Assembly: GCF_010499455.1 (NCBI RefSeq)
Contig: NZ_JAAGOH010000020.1
Span: 1 to 64,000 of the forward strand
From: Ideonella livida
GTDB taxonomy: Bacteria > Pseudomonadota > Gammaproteobacteria > Burkholderiales > Burkholderiaceae_C
Direction of reading: 5' to 3'
Length of the DNA stretch: 64,000 nt
Shown: piece after piece, positions 45,564-55,023 of the stretch
Layout: every line of letters starts with the position of its first letter
Numbering within the stretch: the stretch's first letter is position 1
The notes under the pieces: generated by a model
Databases searched by the model: none
Seen by the model: only the letters and a program-made list of their open reading frames with translations
Told to the model about the DNA's origin: nothing
Translations under genes and position numbers: made by a program

Positions 45564-46667
45564 CTACTTGCGCAGGCGGCCGCCCAGGTAGCGCTTGCGC
45601 CTGAAGAACCAGCCCAGGATGCTGGCCACCAGCACCATGGCGCCCAGGGCGAACCAGAAGCCCGTGCGCGAGTGGATCAGCGGCAGGCCATCGAAGTTCA
45701 TGCCGAAGATGCCGGTGATGAGGTTGAGCGGCAGGAAGATGGCGGTGAGCACCGTGAGCGTGCGCATGATGTCGTTGGTGCGGTGCCCCAGCAGGCTGAA
45801 GTGCATTTGCACCGCCGCTTCGACGCTCTGCTCCAGCCGGCGCACATGGCTGAGCACGCGCTCGATGTGCTCCAGCACGTCGCGTGAGCGCACCCGCAGC
45901 AGCTCGCGTTCGCGCCTGGCGCCGGCCTCGGTTTCCGCGGGCCATTCTTCCAGGGCGTCGATCCACTCCTGCACGGCGCTGCGCTGGTCTTCGCCGCTGT
46001 CCTCCAGCAGATGCAGCTTGTCGCGGGCGGCCAGCAGCATCTGCCAGTCGTCGAAGCGGCTGCGCGGATTCAGCAGCTCGGCCTGCAGCGTGCCCAGGTG
46101 GCGGGTGAGCAGGCGGCGCAGCTCCAGGTAGCTGTCCACCATGTGGTTGACCATGCGCAGCATCAGGTCCGCCGGCCCGCTGGGCAGGCGGGCGCTGCCC
46201 CGCAGGTCGCCCTCCCGGGCCTGTTGCCCCAGCCGCTGGGCAAAGTGCTCGCGCACCTGGCAGTCAGCGGGGTGCACGGTCAGCAACACCCGGTCAAAGA
46301 CCACAAAGCCCACCGGGCTGGTGTCGATGGCCTCCAGGGCGGCGCGGGCGGTGCCCAGGCTGCCGTGCTGCTCGTCCAGGAACAGCTCGCGTCCCCCGGC
46401 CCCGACAAGCAGGCGGCGGAAGATCAGCATGTCGTACCAGCTGGTGTCCTCGTAATGCGAGGGCAGCTGGTGGTTGAGCAGGTCGGAGACGTGCAGGTCC
46501 ACCAAGCCGCCGGTGCCCCAGCGCAACAGGGCGTCCTGGACGGTGCCGCGTTGCACCTCGAAGGGGCGTCGCGCGATGCCGATCCAGAGGAAGCCCTGCG
46601 CCGGCAAGGCGTCGGGCAGACCGTCGAGCTCGCTGAATTGCTCCGGTGTGACGTGGAAGATGCGCAC
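45564..46667 (-). CDS. corA: CorA-family divalent metal transporter
   Basis: 367 residues: a large cytoplasmic N-terminal domain and two C-terminal TM helices. The signature GIFGMNFDGLPL with the GMN selectivity motif follows TM1 (TLTVLTAIFLPLNLI), and the basic tail FFRRKRYLGGRLRK ends the protein. Transports Mg2+ (Co2+, Ni2+ possible); ZntB-like relatives use Zn2+. It lies 22 bp downstream of hemB on the same strand and is probably co-transcribed. Confidence 0.9.
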   Translation of the reverse strand: MRIFHVTPEQFSELDGLPDALPAQGFLWIGIARRPFEVQRGTVQDALLRWGTGGLVDLHVSDLLNHQLPSHYEDTSWYDMLIFRRLLVGAGGRELFLDEQHGSLGTARAALEAIDTSPVGFVVFDRVLLTVHPADCQVREHFAQRLGQQAREGDLRGSARLPSGPADLMLRMVNHMVDSYLELRRLLTRHLGTLQAELLNPRSRFDDWQMLLAARDKLHLLEDSGEDQRSAVQEWIDALEEWPAETEAGARRERELLRVRSRDVLEHIERVLSHVRRLEQSVEAAVQMHFSLLGHRTNDIMRTLTVLTAIFLPLNLITGIFGMNFDGLPLIHSRTGFWFALGAMVLVASILGWFFRRKRYLGGRLRK

Positions 46668-46689
46668 CGCGCGTGTCGCCGTCCGGGCC

Positions 46690-47781
<1,092 letters not shown>

Positions 47782-47843
47782 CTATGGTACAGAGCCGAAA
47801 GACGGTGTTACAGTCCGTGCCGGGCGATACCCGCGAGGGTTGA

Positions 47844-47937
47844 CCCCCCTGCTTTTCCTCCCTGAGCAGGCGCCTTTACGTGATGACAGCGTCAAGGCTT
47901 TTCAGCCCCAGCCCATTGGCTGGGGCTCTTTCTTTTC
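47844..47937 (+). ncRNA. Candidate small RNA or attenuator upstream of the HemJ-like gene
   Basis: Two hairpins in a row in the hemB/HemJ-like intergenic region. The first (CCTGCT-AGCAGG, 47848-47870) exposes a loop TTTCCTCCCTG containing CCUCC, the complement of a Shine-Dalgarno site. The second is a perfect 10-bp stem (AGCCCCAGCC/GGCTGGGGCT, 47904-47927) followed by CTTTCTTTTC, a strong intrinsic terminator that ends 21 bp before the ATG at 47958. Something on the plus strand is stopped here: either a free small RNA or an attenuated leader of the downstream gene. The 5' end and promoter are not defined. Confidence 0.5.
47904..47937 (+). terminator. Intrinsic terminator just upstream of the HemJ-like gene
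   Basis: 10-bp perfect stem, 4-nt loop CATT, then CTTTCTTTTC. It lies in front of, not behind, a coding gene on the plus strand. Confidence 0.8.
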
Positions 47938-47957
47938 AGGCCCCCATAATCCGGCGC

Positions 47958-48398
47958 ATGAGCAATGCGTACCTTTGGGTCAAGGCCTTCCACATCGTCT
48001 TCGTTGCGGCCTGGTTCGCGGGGCTGTTCTACCTGCCGCGCATCCTGGTGAACCTGGCCATGGTGCCGGCCGGCAGTGATGCCGAGCGCGACCGCCTGCT
48101 GCTGATGGGGCGCAAGCTCCACCGCTTCTCGCACATCCTCATGGGCGTGGCCCTGCTGCTGGGCGGCGTGCTTTGGCTGGGGTACGGTGTGGGCCGTGGT
48201 CCGGGGAACGGATGGATGCATGCCAAGCTCACGCTGGTGGTGCTCACCATCGCCTACCAGGTGGTGTGCGGCCGTCACCTGCGCCGTTTCGCCCAGGGGC
48301 AGGTGCCGCATACCCACACCTGGTACCGGGTCTTCAACGAGGTGACGGTGCTGATGTTCGCCGCCATCGTGGTGCTGGTGGTCGTCAAGCCCTTCTGA
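47958..48398 (+). CDS. HemJ/UPF0093-like membrane protein (also annotated CopD family)
   Basis: 146 residues, four predicted TM helices. LWVKAFHIVFVAAWFAGLFY and LPRILVN match the start of HemJ, the oxygen-independent protoporphyrinogen IX oxidase, with the heme-ligand His in KAFH; WMHAKLTLVVLTIAY and GRHLRRFA match the third-helix region. Automatic pipelines often call this group CopD. Position opposite hemB supports a role in heme synthesis. The family's usual Tyr-His in helix 3 reads Tyr-Gln here. Confidence 0.75.
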   Translation: MSNAYLWVKAFHIVFVAAWFAGLFYLPRILVNLAMVPAGSDAERDRLLLMGRKLHRFSHILMGVALLLGGVLWLGYGVGRGPGNGWMHAKLTLVVLTIAYQVVCGRHLRRFAQGQVPHTHTWYRVFNEVTVLMFAAIVVLVVVKPF

Positions 48399-48420
48399 GG
48401 GCCCGTCCCCTTCGCCCGTC

Positions 48421-49668
48421 ATGAGCAGGACCCGGCGCTCCTCCGCCAAGGCTCCGCCGGACGCGGCCCCGGGATCGGTCACCGGGGCGGAGGGGCAGCC
48501 GCCGCGCGGGCATCGCAGTTCCGCCCTGCCGCTGGCCTGGGCGCTGGCGGCCCTGGTGGCGTATGCCAGCCTCTATCCCTTCGTCGGCTGGCGCTGGCCG
48601 GCGGGACTGTCCCCCGAGGCGCTGCTCGTCCTGCCGTTGCCGCCCTGGCGTGTGCCCTTCGACATGGTGGCCAATGGCCTGGGCTACGTGCCGCTGGGCC
48701 TGCTGGTGTGCCTGGCCGGTCTGCGGCAGGGCTTGTCCTGGCCTCTGGCCTGGGGGCTGGCCATCTTGGCACCGGGGGCCTGGTCGTACCTGATGGAATG
48801 CCTGCAGCACCTGCTGCCGGGCCGGTTCCCTTCGCGGCTGGATTGGCTGCTCAACCTGGGTGGGGCGGCCGTCGGTGGGATGCTGGGCTGCCTGCTGCGC
48901 GGCAGCCGCTGGCTGGCCCGCTGGCAGCGCTGGCGCCAGGCCTGGCTGGTCGAGCGCAGTGCCGGCGCTCTGGTGCTGCTGGCCTTGTGGCCGCTGGCCT
49001 TGCTCTTTCCCACGGCCCTGCCGTTTGGTCTGGGGGTGGAAGGGGTGCGCCTGCAGGATGCGCTGGTGGATCTGCTGCTGGACGTGCCGTGGGCGCAGTC
49101 GGGTCTGGAGTGGGTGCTGGCCTGGTCCCTGGGCGAGGCGCCCTTGGGCGCGGGCAGCGAGCTGTCGGCCGCGGTCCTCGGCCTGCTGGCGCCCTGCTGC
49201 ATCGCCCACGCCGTGCTGCGCGGGCCTGGCCACCGTGCGGTTGCGGTGCCGGTGGTGATGGGGGTGGGCGGGTTGGCGGCCACGGCGTCGGCGGGCTTGA
49301 ACTTTGGCGCGGTGCATGCCCTGGCTTGGGTGACGCCCCTGCTGCTGGCGGCCGGCGGCTTGGCCGCCCTGGCCGGTCTGGCCTGTGCGCTGGCGCCGCA
49401 GCGGCTCAACGCCGCGCTGGGCATGGTGGGCGTGGCCTTGTTGCTGCAGTTGGTGCTGCAGGCCCCCGCCGATCCCTATCTGGCGGCCAGCCTGCAAGGC
49501 TGGGAGATGTCGCGCTGGGCGCGCTTCCACGGCTTGGCCCAGTGGCTGGGCTGGGGTTGGCCTTTGGCCGCCCTGTGCTGGCTGGGTTGGCGGGTGGCCC
49601 TGCCGCAGCAGGCAGTGGATGGCGCGTCCGCCGGCACCGTGCCCGCGGGCCGGCGCGCCCGCGGCTGA
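48421..49668 (+). CDS. VanZ-family membrane protein
   Basis: 415 residues with about ten TM helices. The N-terminal half carries the VanZ pattern: PFDMVANGLGYVPLGLLVC, an acidic/aromatic SYLMECLQHLLPGRFPS and DWLLNLGGAAVGGMLG. The C-terminal half is further membrane segments of unknown type, making it much longer than VanZ itself (161). The function of VanZ proteins outside teicoplanin resistance is unclear. Starts 22 bp after the HemJ-like gene. Confidence 0.82.
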   Translation: MSRTRRSSAKAPPDAAPGSVTGAEGQPPRGHRSSALPLAWALAALVAYASLYPFVGWRWPAGLSPEALLVLPLPPWRVPFDMVANGLGYVPLGLLVCLAGLRQGLSWPLAWGLAILAPGAWSYLMECLQHLLPGRFPSRLDWLLNLGGAAVGGMLGCLLRGSRWLARWQRWRQAWLVERSAGALVLLALWPLALLFPTALPFGLGVEGVRLQDALVDLLLDVPWAQSGLEWVLAWSLGEAPLGAGSELSAAVLGLLAPCCIAHAVLRGPGHRAVAVPVVMGVGGLAATASAGLNFGAVHALAWVTPLLLAAGGLAALAGLACALAPQRLNAALGMVGVALLLQLVLQAPADPYLAASLQGWEMSRWARFHGLAQWLGWGWPLAALCWLGWRVALPQQAVDGASAGTVPAGRRARG

Positions 49669-49742
49669 CGCCCCGGGTCGGTGCCGCTGGCTGCCCGCCC
49701 CCGGGGCACCCGGGCGGGTGGCCCGCTGCCTACAATTCGGGC

Positions 49743-50069
49743 ATGAGCTATTACCGCCACCACATCTTCTTCTGCCTCAACCAGCGCGACAACGGCCAGG
49801 CCTGCTGCGCGCAGCAGGGGGCCCAGGCGGCATTCGACCATTGCAAGGCCCAGGTCAAGGCGGCCGGTCTGGCGGGGCCGGGCGGAGTACGTGTCAACAA
49901 GGCCGGCTGCCTGGACCGCTGCGCCGGCGCGCCGGTGGCGGTGGTCTATCCCGAAGGCACCTGGTACACCTTCGTCGACACCGCCGACATCGACGAGATC
50001 GTCGAGTCCCACCTGCGGGGCGGTCGTCCGGTGGAGCGCCTGAAGCTGGCGCCGGAGGTGGGCCGTTGA
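49743..50069 (+). CDS. Thioredoxin-like [2Fe-2S] ferredoxin
   Basis: 108 residues from the ATG at 49743. Start YYRHHIFFCLNQRDNGQACC and later VRVNKAGCLDRCAGAPVAVV give four cluster-type Cys in the arrangement of thioredoxin-like [2Fe-2S] ferredoxins, and YTFVDTADIDEIVESHL ends it. The role of this group in Burkholderiales is unknown. Overlaps the following hydrolase gene by four bases (TTGA). Confidence 0.87.
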   Translation: MSYYRHHIFFCLNQRDNGQACCAQQGAQAAFDHCKAQVKAAGLAGPGGVRVNKAGCLDRCAGAPVAVVYPEGTWYTFVDTADIDEIVESHLRGGRPVERLKLAPEVGR

Positions 50070-50695
50070 ACGCCAATACCCAACGCCTGGTGCTGGACGG
50101 CCCGGTCGGCGCCCTGTCCGTGGCCGTGGATGAGCCCCATCCGGCGCCCGCAGCCGGCCTGCGCGGCGTGGCCGTGATCTGCCATCCCCACCCCCTGCAC
50201 GGCGGCACCATGGACAACAAGGTGGCCCAGACGCTGGCGCGAGCCTTCCTGGCCCTGGGCTACCGCGCGGTGCGCTTCAACTTCCGTGGCGTCGGGGACT
50301 CCCAGGGCCAGTGGGATGGTGGCCGTGGCGAAGTGGACGATGCCTTGGCGGTGATCGCCGCGCAGCGCCTGCCGGGCTTGCCGCTGGCGCTGGCCGGCTT
50401 CTCCTTTGGGGCCTACGTGGCCAGCCAGGCCGGTGCCCGGCTGCCGCCCGAGGCCGCCGCCGAACGCCTGGTGCTCATCGGGCCGGCCACCGTCAATTTC
50501 GAGGTGGCGGCGGTGCCGGCCGACACCGTGGTGGTGCATGGCGAGGCCGACGAGGTCGTGCCGCTGCAGGCCACCCTCGATTGGGCCCGGCCCCAGCATC
50601 TGCCGGTGGTGGTGGTGCCCGGTGTCGGCCACTTCTTCCACGGCCAGCTGTCGCTGCTCAAGTCCATCGTCACCCGGGCCTGGCACCCTGCCTGA
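50066..50695 (+). CDS. Alpha/beta hydrolase (TTG start)
   Basis: 209 residues. A TTG at 50066, overlapping the TGA of the ferredoxin gene (TTGA), is the likely start: GGAGG lies seven bases upstream and the family start follows directly; there is no suitable ATG. Motifs: AVICHPHPLHGGTMDNKV, FNFRGVGDSQG, nucleophile Ser in AGFSFGAYVA (GxSxG), Asp in HGEADEVVP and His in GVGHFFHG. Resembles the small YqiA/PHA-depolymerase-like hydrolases found next to this ferredoxin type. Substrate unknown. Confidence 0.87.
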   Translation: MNANTQRLVLDGPVGALSVAVDEPHPAPAAGLRGVAVICHPHPLHGGTMDNKVAQTLARAFLALGYRAVRFNFRGVGDSQGQWDGGRGEVDDALAVIAAQRLPGLPLALAGFSFGAYVASQAGARLPPEAAAERLVLIGPATVNFEVAAVPADTVVVHGEADEVVPLQATLDWARPQHLPVVVVPGVGHFFHGQLSLLKSIVTRAWHPA

Positions 50696-50802
50696 GGCAG
50701 GCGGAACCCCCGGGGGGCCTGAAGGGTCGAAGGCTGGCGTCGCGCGGCCCGGCCCCGACCTCTCCCGCAACCCCTGCCCGTGGGCAGGCACCTGAGACCT
50801 GA

Positions 50803-51960
50803 ATGATCCGTTTCGCTTCCCTGCTGCTGGGCGTCAGCCTGGCCCTGGCCGCCCCGCTGGCCCGGGCCCAGGCCCCCCAGCCTCCCGAGATCGCCGCGCG
50901 CGGTTATCTGCTGGTGGACATGACCGCCAACCAAGTGCTGGCAGAGCGCAACGCCGACACGCCGGCTGAGCCCGCGTCGCTGACCAAGCTCATGACCGCC
51001 TACTTGGTGTTCCAGGCGATCAAGGACCGCAAACTCACGCTGGAGCAGACCCTGCCGGTCTCCGAGCGTGCCTGGGCCGAGCGCAAGTATGGCGGCTCGC
51101 TGATGTTCATCGACCCCAAGATGACCCCCACCGTGGACGAACTGCTCAAGGGCATGATCGTGCAGAGCGGCAACGATGCCTCGGTGGCCCTGGCCGAGGG
51201 CGTGGGCGGCACCGTCGAGAACTTCGTGGCGCTGATGAACCGCCAGGCCCAGGCCTGGGGGCTCAAGGCCACCAGCTTCCGCAACCCGACCGGACTGACC
51301 GAGGCGGGCCACCGCAGCACGGCCCGCGAGCTGGCCTTCATCGCCCAGCGCATCATCCGGGACTTTCCAGAGCGCTACGCCTACTACGCGATGCCGGAAT
51401 GGACCTTCAACCGCATCCGCCAGGACAACCGCAACCTGCTGCTGCGCCGCGACCCCACCGTCGACGGCATGAAGACCGGCTACACCGAGGCCGCCGGCTA
51501 CTGCCTCATCTCCTCCGCTCAGCGTGACTTTCCCAACGGCAAGCGCCGCCTGCTCTCGGTGGTGATGGGGGCCGACTCCATGCAGGCCCGCGCCAACGAG
51601 AGCCAGAAGCTGCTGAACTGGGGCTACACCGCCTATGACGCGGTTCGTCTGTTCGAGGCCGGCAAGCCCGTGGCCACCGTGCCCGTCTGGAAGGGCAGCG
51701 CCCCTGAGGCCCGCCTGGGGGCCGAGGGCGCGCTCTTCGTGGCCGTGCCGCGCGGCGAAGGCGAGCGCCTGCAGACCAAGATCGAGCGCACCGACCCGCT
51801 GGTGGCCCCGCTGGCCAAGGGCCAGCGCGTGGGCACCCTCAAGGTCAGCACCGCCTCTGGCACCGCCGTGGCCACCGTGCCCCTGGTGGTGCAGGAGGAG
51901 GTGCCGCAGGCCGGCTTCCTGGGCCGTGCCTGGGACGCCCTGCGTCTGTGGATCAAGTGA
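50803..51960 (+). CDS. dacC: D-alanyl-D-alanine carboxypeptidase (PBP5/6 type)
   Basis: Trims the terminal D-Ala of peptidoglycan stem peptides. 385 residues: signal peptide (SLLLGVSLALAAPLARAQA), a penicillin-binding domain with SLTKLMTAY (SxxK, the acylated Ser), VQSGNDAS (SxN) and DGMKTGYTEAA (KTG), then a C-terminal beta domain ending in an amphipathic helix DALRLWIK that would anchor it to the membrane. The symbol could also be dacA; the family does not decide this. Followed by the remains of a D-amino-acid aminotransferase gene. Confidence 0.94.
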   Translation: MIRFASLLLGVSLALAAPLARAQAPQPPEIAARGYLLVDMTANQVLAERNADTPAEPASLTKLMTAYLVFQAIKDRKLTLEQTLPVSERAWAERKYGGSLMFIDPKMTPTVDELLKGMIVQSGNDASVALAEGVGGTVENFVALMNRQAQAWGLKATSFRNPTGLTEAGHRSTARELAFIAQRIIRDFPERYAYYAMPEWTFNRIRQDNRNLLLRRDPTVDGMKTGYTEAAGYCLISSAQRDFPNGKRRLLSVVMGADSMQARANESQKLLNWGYTAYDAVRLFEAGKPVATVPVWKGSAPEARLGAEGALFVAVPRGEGERLQTKIERTDPLVAPLAKGQRVGTLKVSTASGTAVATVPLVVQEEVPQAGFLGRAWDALRLWIK

Positions 51961-51988
51961 CGCCCAGGCCCTGAACCGGAGCACCCCG

Positions 51989-52175
51989 ATGACGACCGAC
52001 CCGACCCTGCCCGACCGCGAAGGCTGGCAGCGTCGGACTTGCGCACCGCCGACAAGTTGCTGCTCAGCTCGGCGGGCAAGGAGGTGCTGGCCGTCACCCG
52101 GGTGGAGGGCGAGCCGCTGGGCCATGGCGCCCTGCGCGGCCAGCCCGGCCCGGTTTACGCCCGCCTTTCCTTTCC
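51989..52175 (+). pseudogene. Remnant of a D-amino-acid aminotransferase gene
   Basis: The region between dacC and DUF493 in related Burkholderiales usually holds a full D-amino-acid aminotransferase (PLP fold type IV). Here, one frame (from ~52030) encodes LRTADKLLLSSAGKEVLAVT and RGQPGPVYARL, the C-terminal signature of that family, about 45 codons with no proper stop of its own. At 51989 an ATG with GGAG upstream opens MTTDPTLPDREGW in a different frame, which may be what is left of the original start. Around 240 internal codons are missing. No intact product can be made. Confidence 0.72.
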
Positions 52176-52199
52176 CCCTTCCGCCCCCATCTGCTTGCC

Positions 52200-52475
52200 A
52201 TGCGTGACATTCCTCCCGAGCAAAGCCTCATCGAATACCCCAGCGTCTTCCCCATCAAGGTCATGGGGGCGCAGGTCGAGGGTTTCGTTGAGGCCCTGGT
52301 GACCGTGGCCCGGCACTTTGACCCCCAGTTCGACCCTGCCACCGTCGAGACGCGGCCCAGCAGCACCGGCAAGTACCTGGGGGTGACGCTGAACATCACC
52401 GCCACCAGCCGCGAGCAGCTAGACGAGCTCTACCGCACGCTGACCTCCCACCCGATGGTCAAGATCGTGCTGTGA
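52200..52475 (+). CDS. DUF493 family protein (YbeD)
   Basis: 91 residues. [20 protein letters not shown] then [20 protein letters not shown] and [18 protein letters not shown] are typical of YbeD, a small alpha/beta protein with a regulatory-domain fold of unknown function that precedes lipB in many proteobacteria. Its TGA overlaps a GTG that is an alternative lipB start. Confidence 0.93.
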   Translation: MRDIPPEQSLIEYPSVFPIKVMGAQVEGFVEALVTVARHFDPQFDPATVETRPSSTGKYLGVTLNITATSREQLDELYRTLTSHPMVKIVL

Positions 52476-52483
52476 GTCCTGCC

Positions 52484-53218
52484 ATGAACGTTTCACCGTC
52501 CGCGGCTGAGGCGGACCCGGCAGGCCTGCCACCGGCCGAGGCCGGCCCGGCGGGCTTCATCCTGCGCCGCTGGGGTGTGGTGGAGTACGCCCGCACCTTC
52601 GCTGCGATGCAGGCCTTCACCGCCGCCCGCAGCCCGCAGACGCCTGACGAGCTCTGGCTCGTCACCCACCCGCCGGTCTTCACCCAGGGCGTGGCGGGAC
52701 GGCCCGAGCACCTGCTGGCCCCCGGAGATATCCCGGTGGTGCCCAGCAACCGGGGCGGGCAGGTCACCTACCACGGGCCCGGGCAGGTGGTGGTCTACCC
52801 CCTGGTCGACCTGCGGCGCCTGGGCATCTACGTCAAGGAATACGTCTTCCGGCTGGAAGCTGCCGTGATCCAGACGCTGGAGGCCGTGGGCGTGGTGGGC
52901 TTTCGGGTGGAGAGCGCGCCGGGCATCTACGTGAACCTGGCCGACCCCTTCCAGGCGGGCTTGCCCGCCGGGCCACGCCAGGATCCCTTCGCCGGTCTGG
53001 GCAAGGTGGCACAGCTGGGCATCAAGGTCTCCGGGCACTGCACGTACCACGGCGTCTCGCTCAACGTCGCCATGGACCTGAAACCCTTTCTGCGCATCAA
53101 CCCCTGCGGCTACGCCGGGCTGGCCACGGTGGACCTCGCTACACTGGGCGCCCCGTCGGACCCCGAGGCCGTGGCCGAGCGCCTGGCCGAGCGCCTGGCG
53201 CACCACCTCTCGCGCTGA
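52484..53218 (+). CDS. lipB: Octanoyl-ACP:protein N-octanoyltransferase
   Basis: Transfers octanoate from ACP to lipoyl domains, the first step of lipoylation. 244 residues from the ATG at 52484; a GTG at 52472 that overlaps the DUF493 stop would add four. Motifs: [40 protein letters not shown] with the catalytic Lys, and [12 protein letters not shown] with the acyl-thioester Cys. About 20 residues ([19 protein letters not shown]) between strands are longer than in E. coli LipB. lipA follows after 76 bp. Confidence 0.95.
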   Translation: MNVSPSAAEADPAGLPPAEAGPAGFILRRWGVVEYARTFAAMQAFTAARSPQTPDELWLVTHPPVFTQGVAGRPEHLLAPGDIPVVPSNRGGQVTYHGPGQVVVYPLVDLRRLGIYVKEYVFRLEAAVIQTLEAVGVVGFRVESAPGIYVNLADPFQAGLPAGPRQDPFAGLGKVAQLGIKVSGHCTYHGVSLNVAMDLKPFLRINPCGYAGLATVDLATLGAPSDPEAVAERLAERLAHHLSR

Positions 53219-53294
53219 TCCGCCGCGCGTCTGCCGGGCGGTCAGGCCCAGGCCGGCCGCCCCTCCTGCATCCCTCTCCCCATCTGGCACCGTC

Positions 53295-54278
53295 ATGGCC
53301 ACTTCCAACGTCACCCACGAAGCCAAGTCCGCCGCGGAGTACGACGCCACCGCCAAGCAGAAGGCGCAGGCCAAGACCGCCCGCATCCCCATCAAGATCG
53401 TGCCCGCGGAGACGCTCAAGAAGCCGGACTGGATCCGGGTCAAGGCCGGCAGCCCGACCACCCGTTTCTACGAGATCAAGCAGATCCTGCGTGAGCACAA
53501 GCTGCACACCGTCTGCGAGGAAGCCAGCTGCCCCAACATCGGCGAATGTTTCGGCCACGGCACCGCCACCTTCATGATCATGGGGGACAAGTGCACCCGC
53601 CGCTGCCCCTTCTGTGACGTGGGTCATGGCCGCCCCGACCCGCTGGACGTGGACGAGCCCGGCAACCTGGCCAAGACCATCGCCGCGCTCAAGCTCAAGT
53701 ACGTGGTCATCACCAGCGTGGACCGCGACGACCTGCGCGATGGCGGTGCCGGCCACTATGCCGAATGCATCCGCCAGGTGCGCGAGCAGTCGCCGGCCAC
53801 GCGCATCGAGGTGCTGGTGCCCGACTTCCGGGGCCGCCTGGACAAGGCGCTGGACATCCTCAAGGCGGCGCCGCCGGACGTGATGAACCATAACCTGGAG
53901 ACCGTGCCGCGCCTGTACAAGGAAGCGCGTCCGGGGGCTGACTACCAATTCAGCCTGACCCTGCTGCAACGCTTCAAGCAGGAAGTGCCCGGTGTGCCCA
54001 CCAAGAGCGGTCTGATGGTGGGCCTGGGGGAGACCGATGAGGAAATCCTCGAGGTCATGCGCGACATGCGCGCCCACGACATCGACATGCTGACCATCGG
54101 CCAGTACCTGGCGCCCAGCGGCCACCACCTGCCGGTGCGCCGTTATGTGCACCCCGACACCTTCAAGATGTTCGAGGAGCAGGCCAAGGCCATGGGCTTC
54201 ACCCACGCCGCGGTGGGGGCCATGGTGCGTTCAAGCTACCACGCCGACCAGCAGGCCGCCGGCGCCGGCGTGGTCTGA
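53295..54278 (+). CDS. lipA: Lipoyl synthase
   Basis: Radical-SAM enzyme that inserts two sulfurs into octanoyl groups. 327 residues. The auxiliary cluster motif [13 protein letters not shown], the radical-SAM [10 protein letters not shown], the substrate region [19 protein letters not shown] and the final RSSYHAD Ser ligand are all present. Works directly after lipB. A G+C hairpin follows the stop. Confidence 0.97.
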   Translation: MATSNVTHEAKSAAEYDATAKQKAQAKTARIPIKIVPAETLKKPDWIRVKAGSPTTRFYEIKQILREHKLHTVCEEASCPNIGECFGHGTATFMIMGDKCTRRCPFCDVGHGRPDPLDVDEPGNLAKTIAALKLKYVVITSVDRDDLRDGGAGHYAECIRQVREQSPATRIEVLVPDFRGRLDKALDILKAAPPDVMNHNLETVPRLYKEARPGADYQFSLTLLQRFKQEVPGVPTKSGLMVGLGETDEEILEVMRDMRAHDIDMLTIGQYLAPSGHHLPVRRYVHPDTFKMFEEQAKAMGFTHAAVGAMVRSSYHADQQAAGAGVV

Positions 54279-54288
54279 CCGGCGACAC

Positions 54289-54314
54289 CCTGCCCCGTCG
54301 CGCGGCGGGGCAGG
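54289..54314. terminator. Hairpin between convergent lipA and TlpA-like genes
   Basis: Perfect 9-bp stem CCTGCCCCG/CGGGGCAGG with an 8-nt loop, in the 40-bp gap between two convergent genes. No T-tract, so termination is plausible but not certain. Confidence 0.45.
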
Positions 54315-54318
54315 CGAC

Positions 54319-54816
54319 TCAGGCCGCCAGCAGCTCGCCGATGAGCTGATGCAGCGCAGCAAAGTCCGGAGCGCCCACATAGCGCTTGACGATGCGGCCG
54401 CGCTTGTCGATCAGCAGCGAGGTCGGGGTCAGGCGGATGTCACCAAAGGCCTTGGCCACGCCGCCGTCGTGGTCCAGGGCCACCGTGAAGGGCAACTGGC
54501 GCGACTTGACGAAGTTGGCCACGAAGTCCGGCGGGTCGTAGCTCATGGCCACCGCCACGGTCTCGTAGCCCTGGGCCTGGAACTTCTGGAAAGTGCTCAC
54601 CAGGTGCGGCATCTCGCCCACACAGGTGGTGCAGCTGGTGGCCCAGAAGTTGACCAGCACCACCTTGCCCTGCAGCGCGGACAGCCCGGTGACGCCGCCA
54701 TCCAGGCGGGTGAAGCGCACGTCCGGCGCGGTGTCGGCGCCGGAGCAGGCTCCCAGCCCCGCGCAGGCGGCGGCCAGTCCGGCCGTCCAGCCCAGGTGTT
54801 GACGACGGTTGAGCAT
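54319..54816 (-). CDS. TlpA-like thiol:disulfide redoxin lipoprotein
   Basis: 165 residues from the ATG at 54816. Basic start, hydrophobic stretch and lipobox GLGAC (Cys about 24) make it a probable lipoprotein exported to the periplasm. Redoxin domain with GKVVLVNFWATSCTTCVGEM (CxxC is CTTC) and PTSLLIDKRGRIVKRYVG (cis-Pro). Probably a periplasmic reductant for cytochrome c maturation or oxidised proteins; the partner is unknown. Confidence 0.88.
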   Translation of the reverse strand: MLNRRQHLGWTAGLAAACAGLGACSGADTAPDVRFTRLDGGVTGLSALQGKVVLVNFWATSCTTCVGEMPHLVSTFQKFQAQGYETVAVAMSYDPPDFVANFVKSRQLPFTVALDHDGGVAKAFGDIRLTPTSLLIDKRGRIVKRYVGAPDFAALHQLIGELLAA

Positions 54817-54897
54817 GGCGGAATTCCTTCGGTGGCGGCCGAGGCCGCGAACAACTGCAAACAACAGCACGGAATTGTCCGTCATCGGCGTTCCGCC

Positions 54898-54923
54898 CGG
54901 GTCAACACGGGTCAACGCGGGTT
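54898..54923. repeat. Short direct repeats upstream of the PTS genes
   Basis: CGGGTCAACA, CGGGTCAACG and a partial CGGGTT in direct succession (10-bp spacing, one helical turn) in the divergent region between the TlpA-like gene and the EIIA gene. The spacing could suit a regulator binding on one face of the DNA. Confidence 0.35.
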
Positions 54924-55023
54924 GGTGCCGAGCCGACCCCACGGGCTGATCCCGCGGTCCATGCTGCGGCCCGCCGATTTGCGGCATCATCCGCGCTGTC
55001 TTGGTGCAGGTAGGTAGTTTGGA

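Noticed and set aside
48421-48480. VanZ as a teicoplanin-resistance determinant
   Set aside because: No other van genes; the protein is more than twice the VanZ length and belongs to a broad membrane family.
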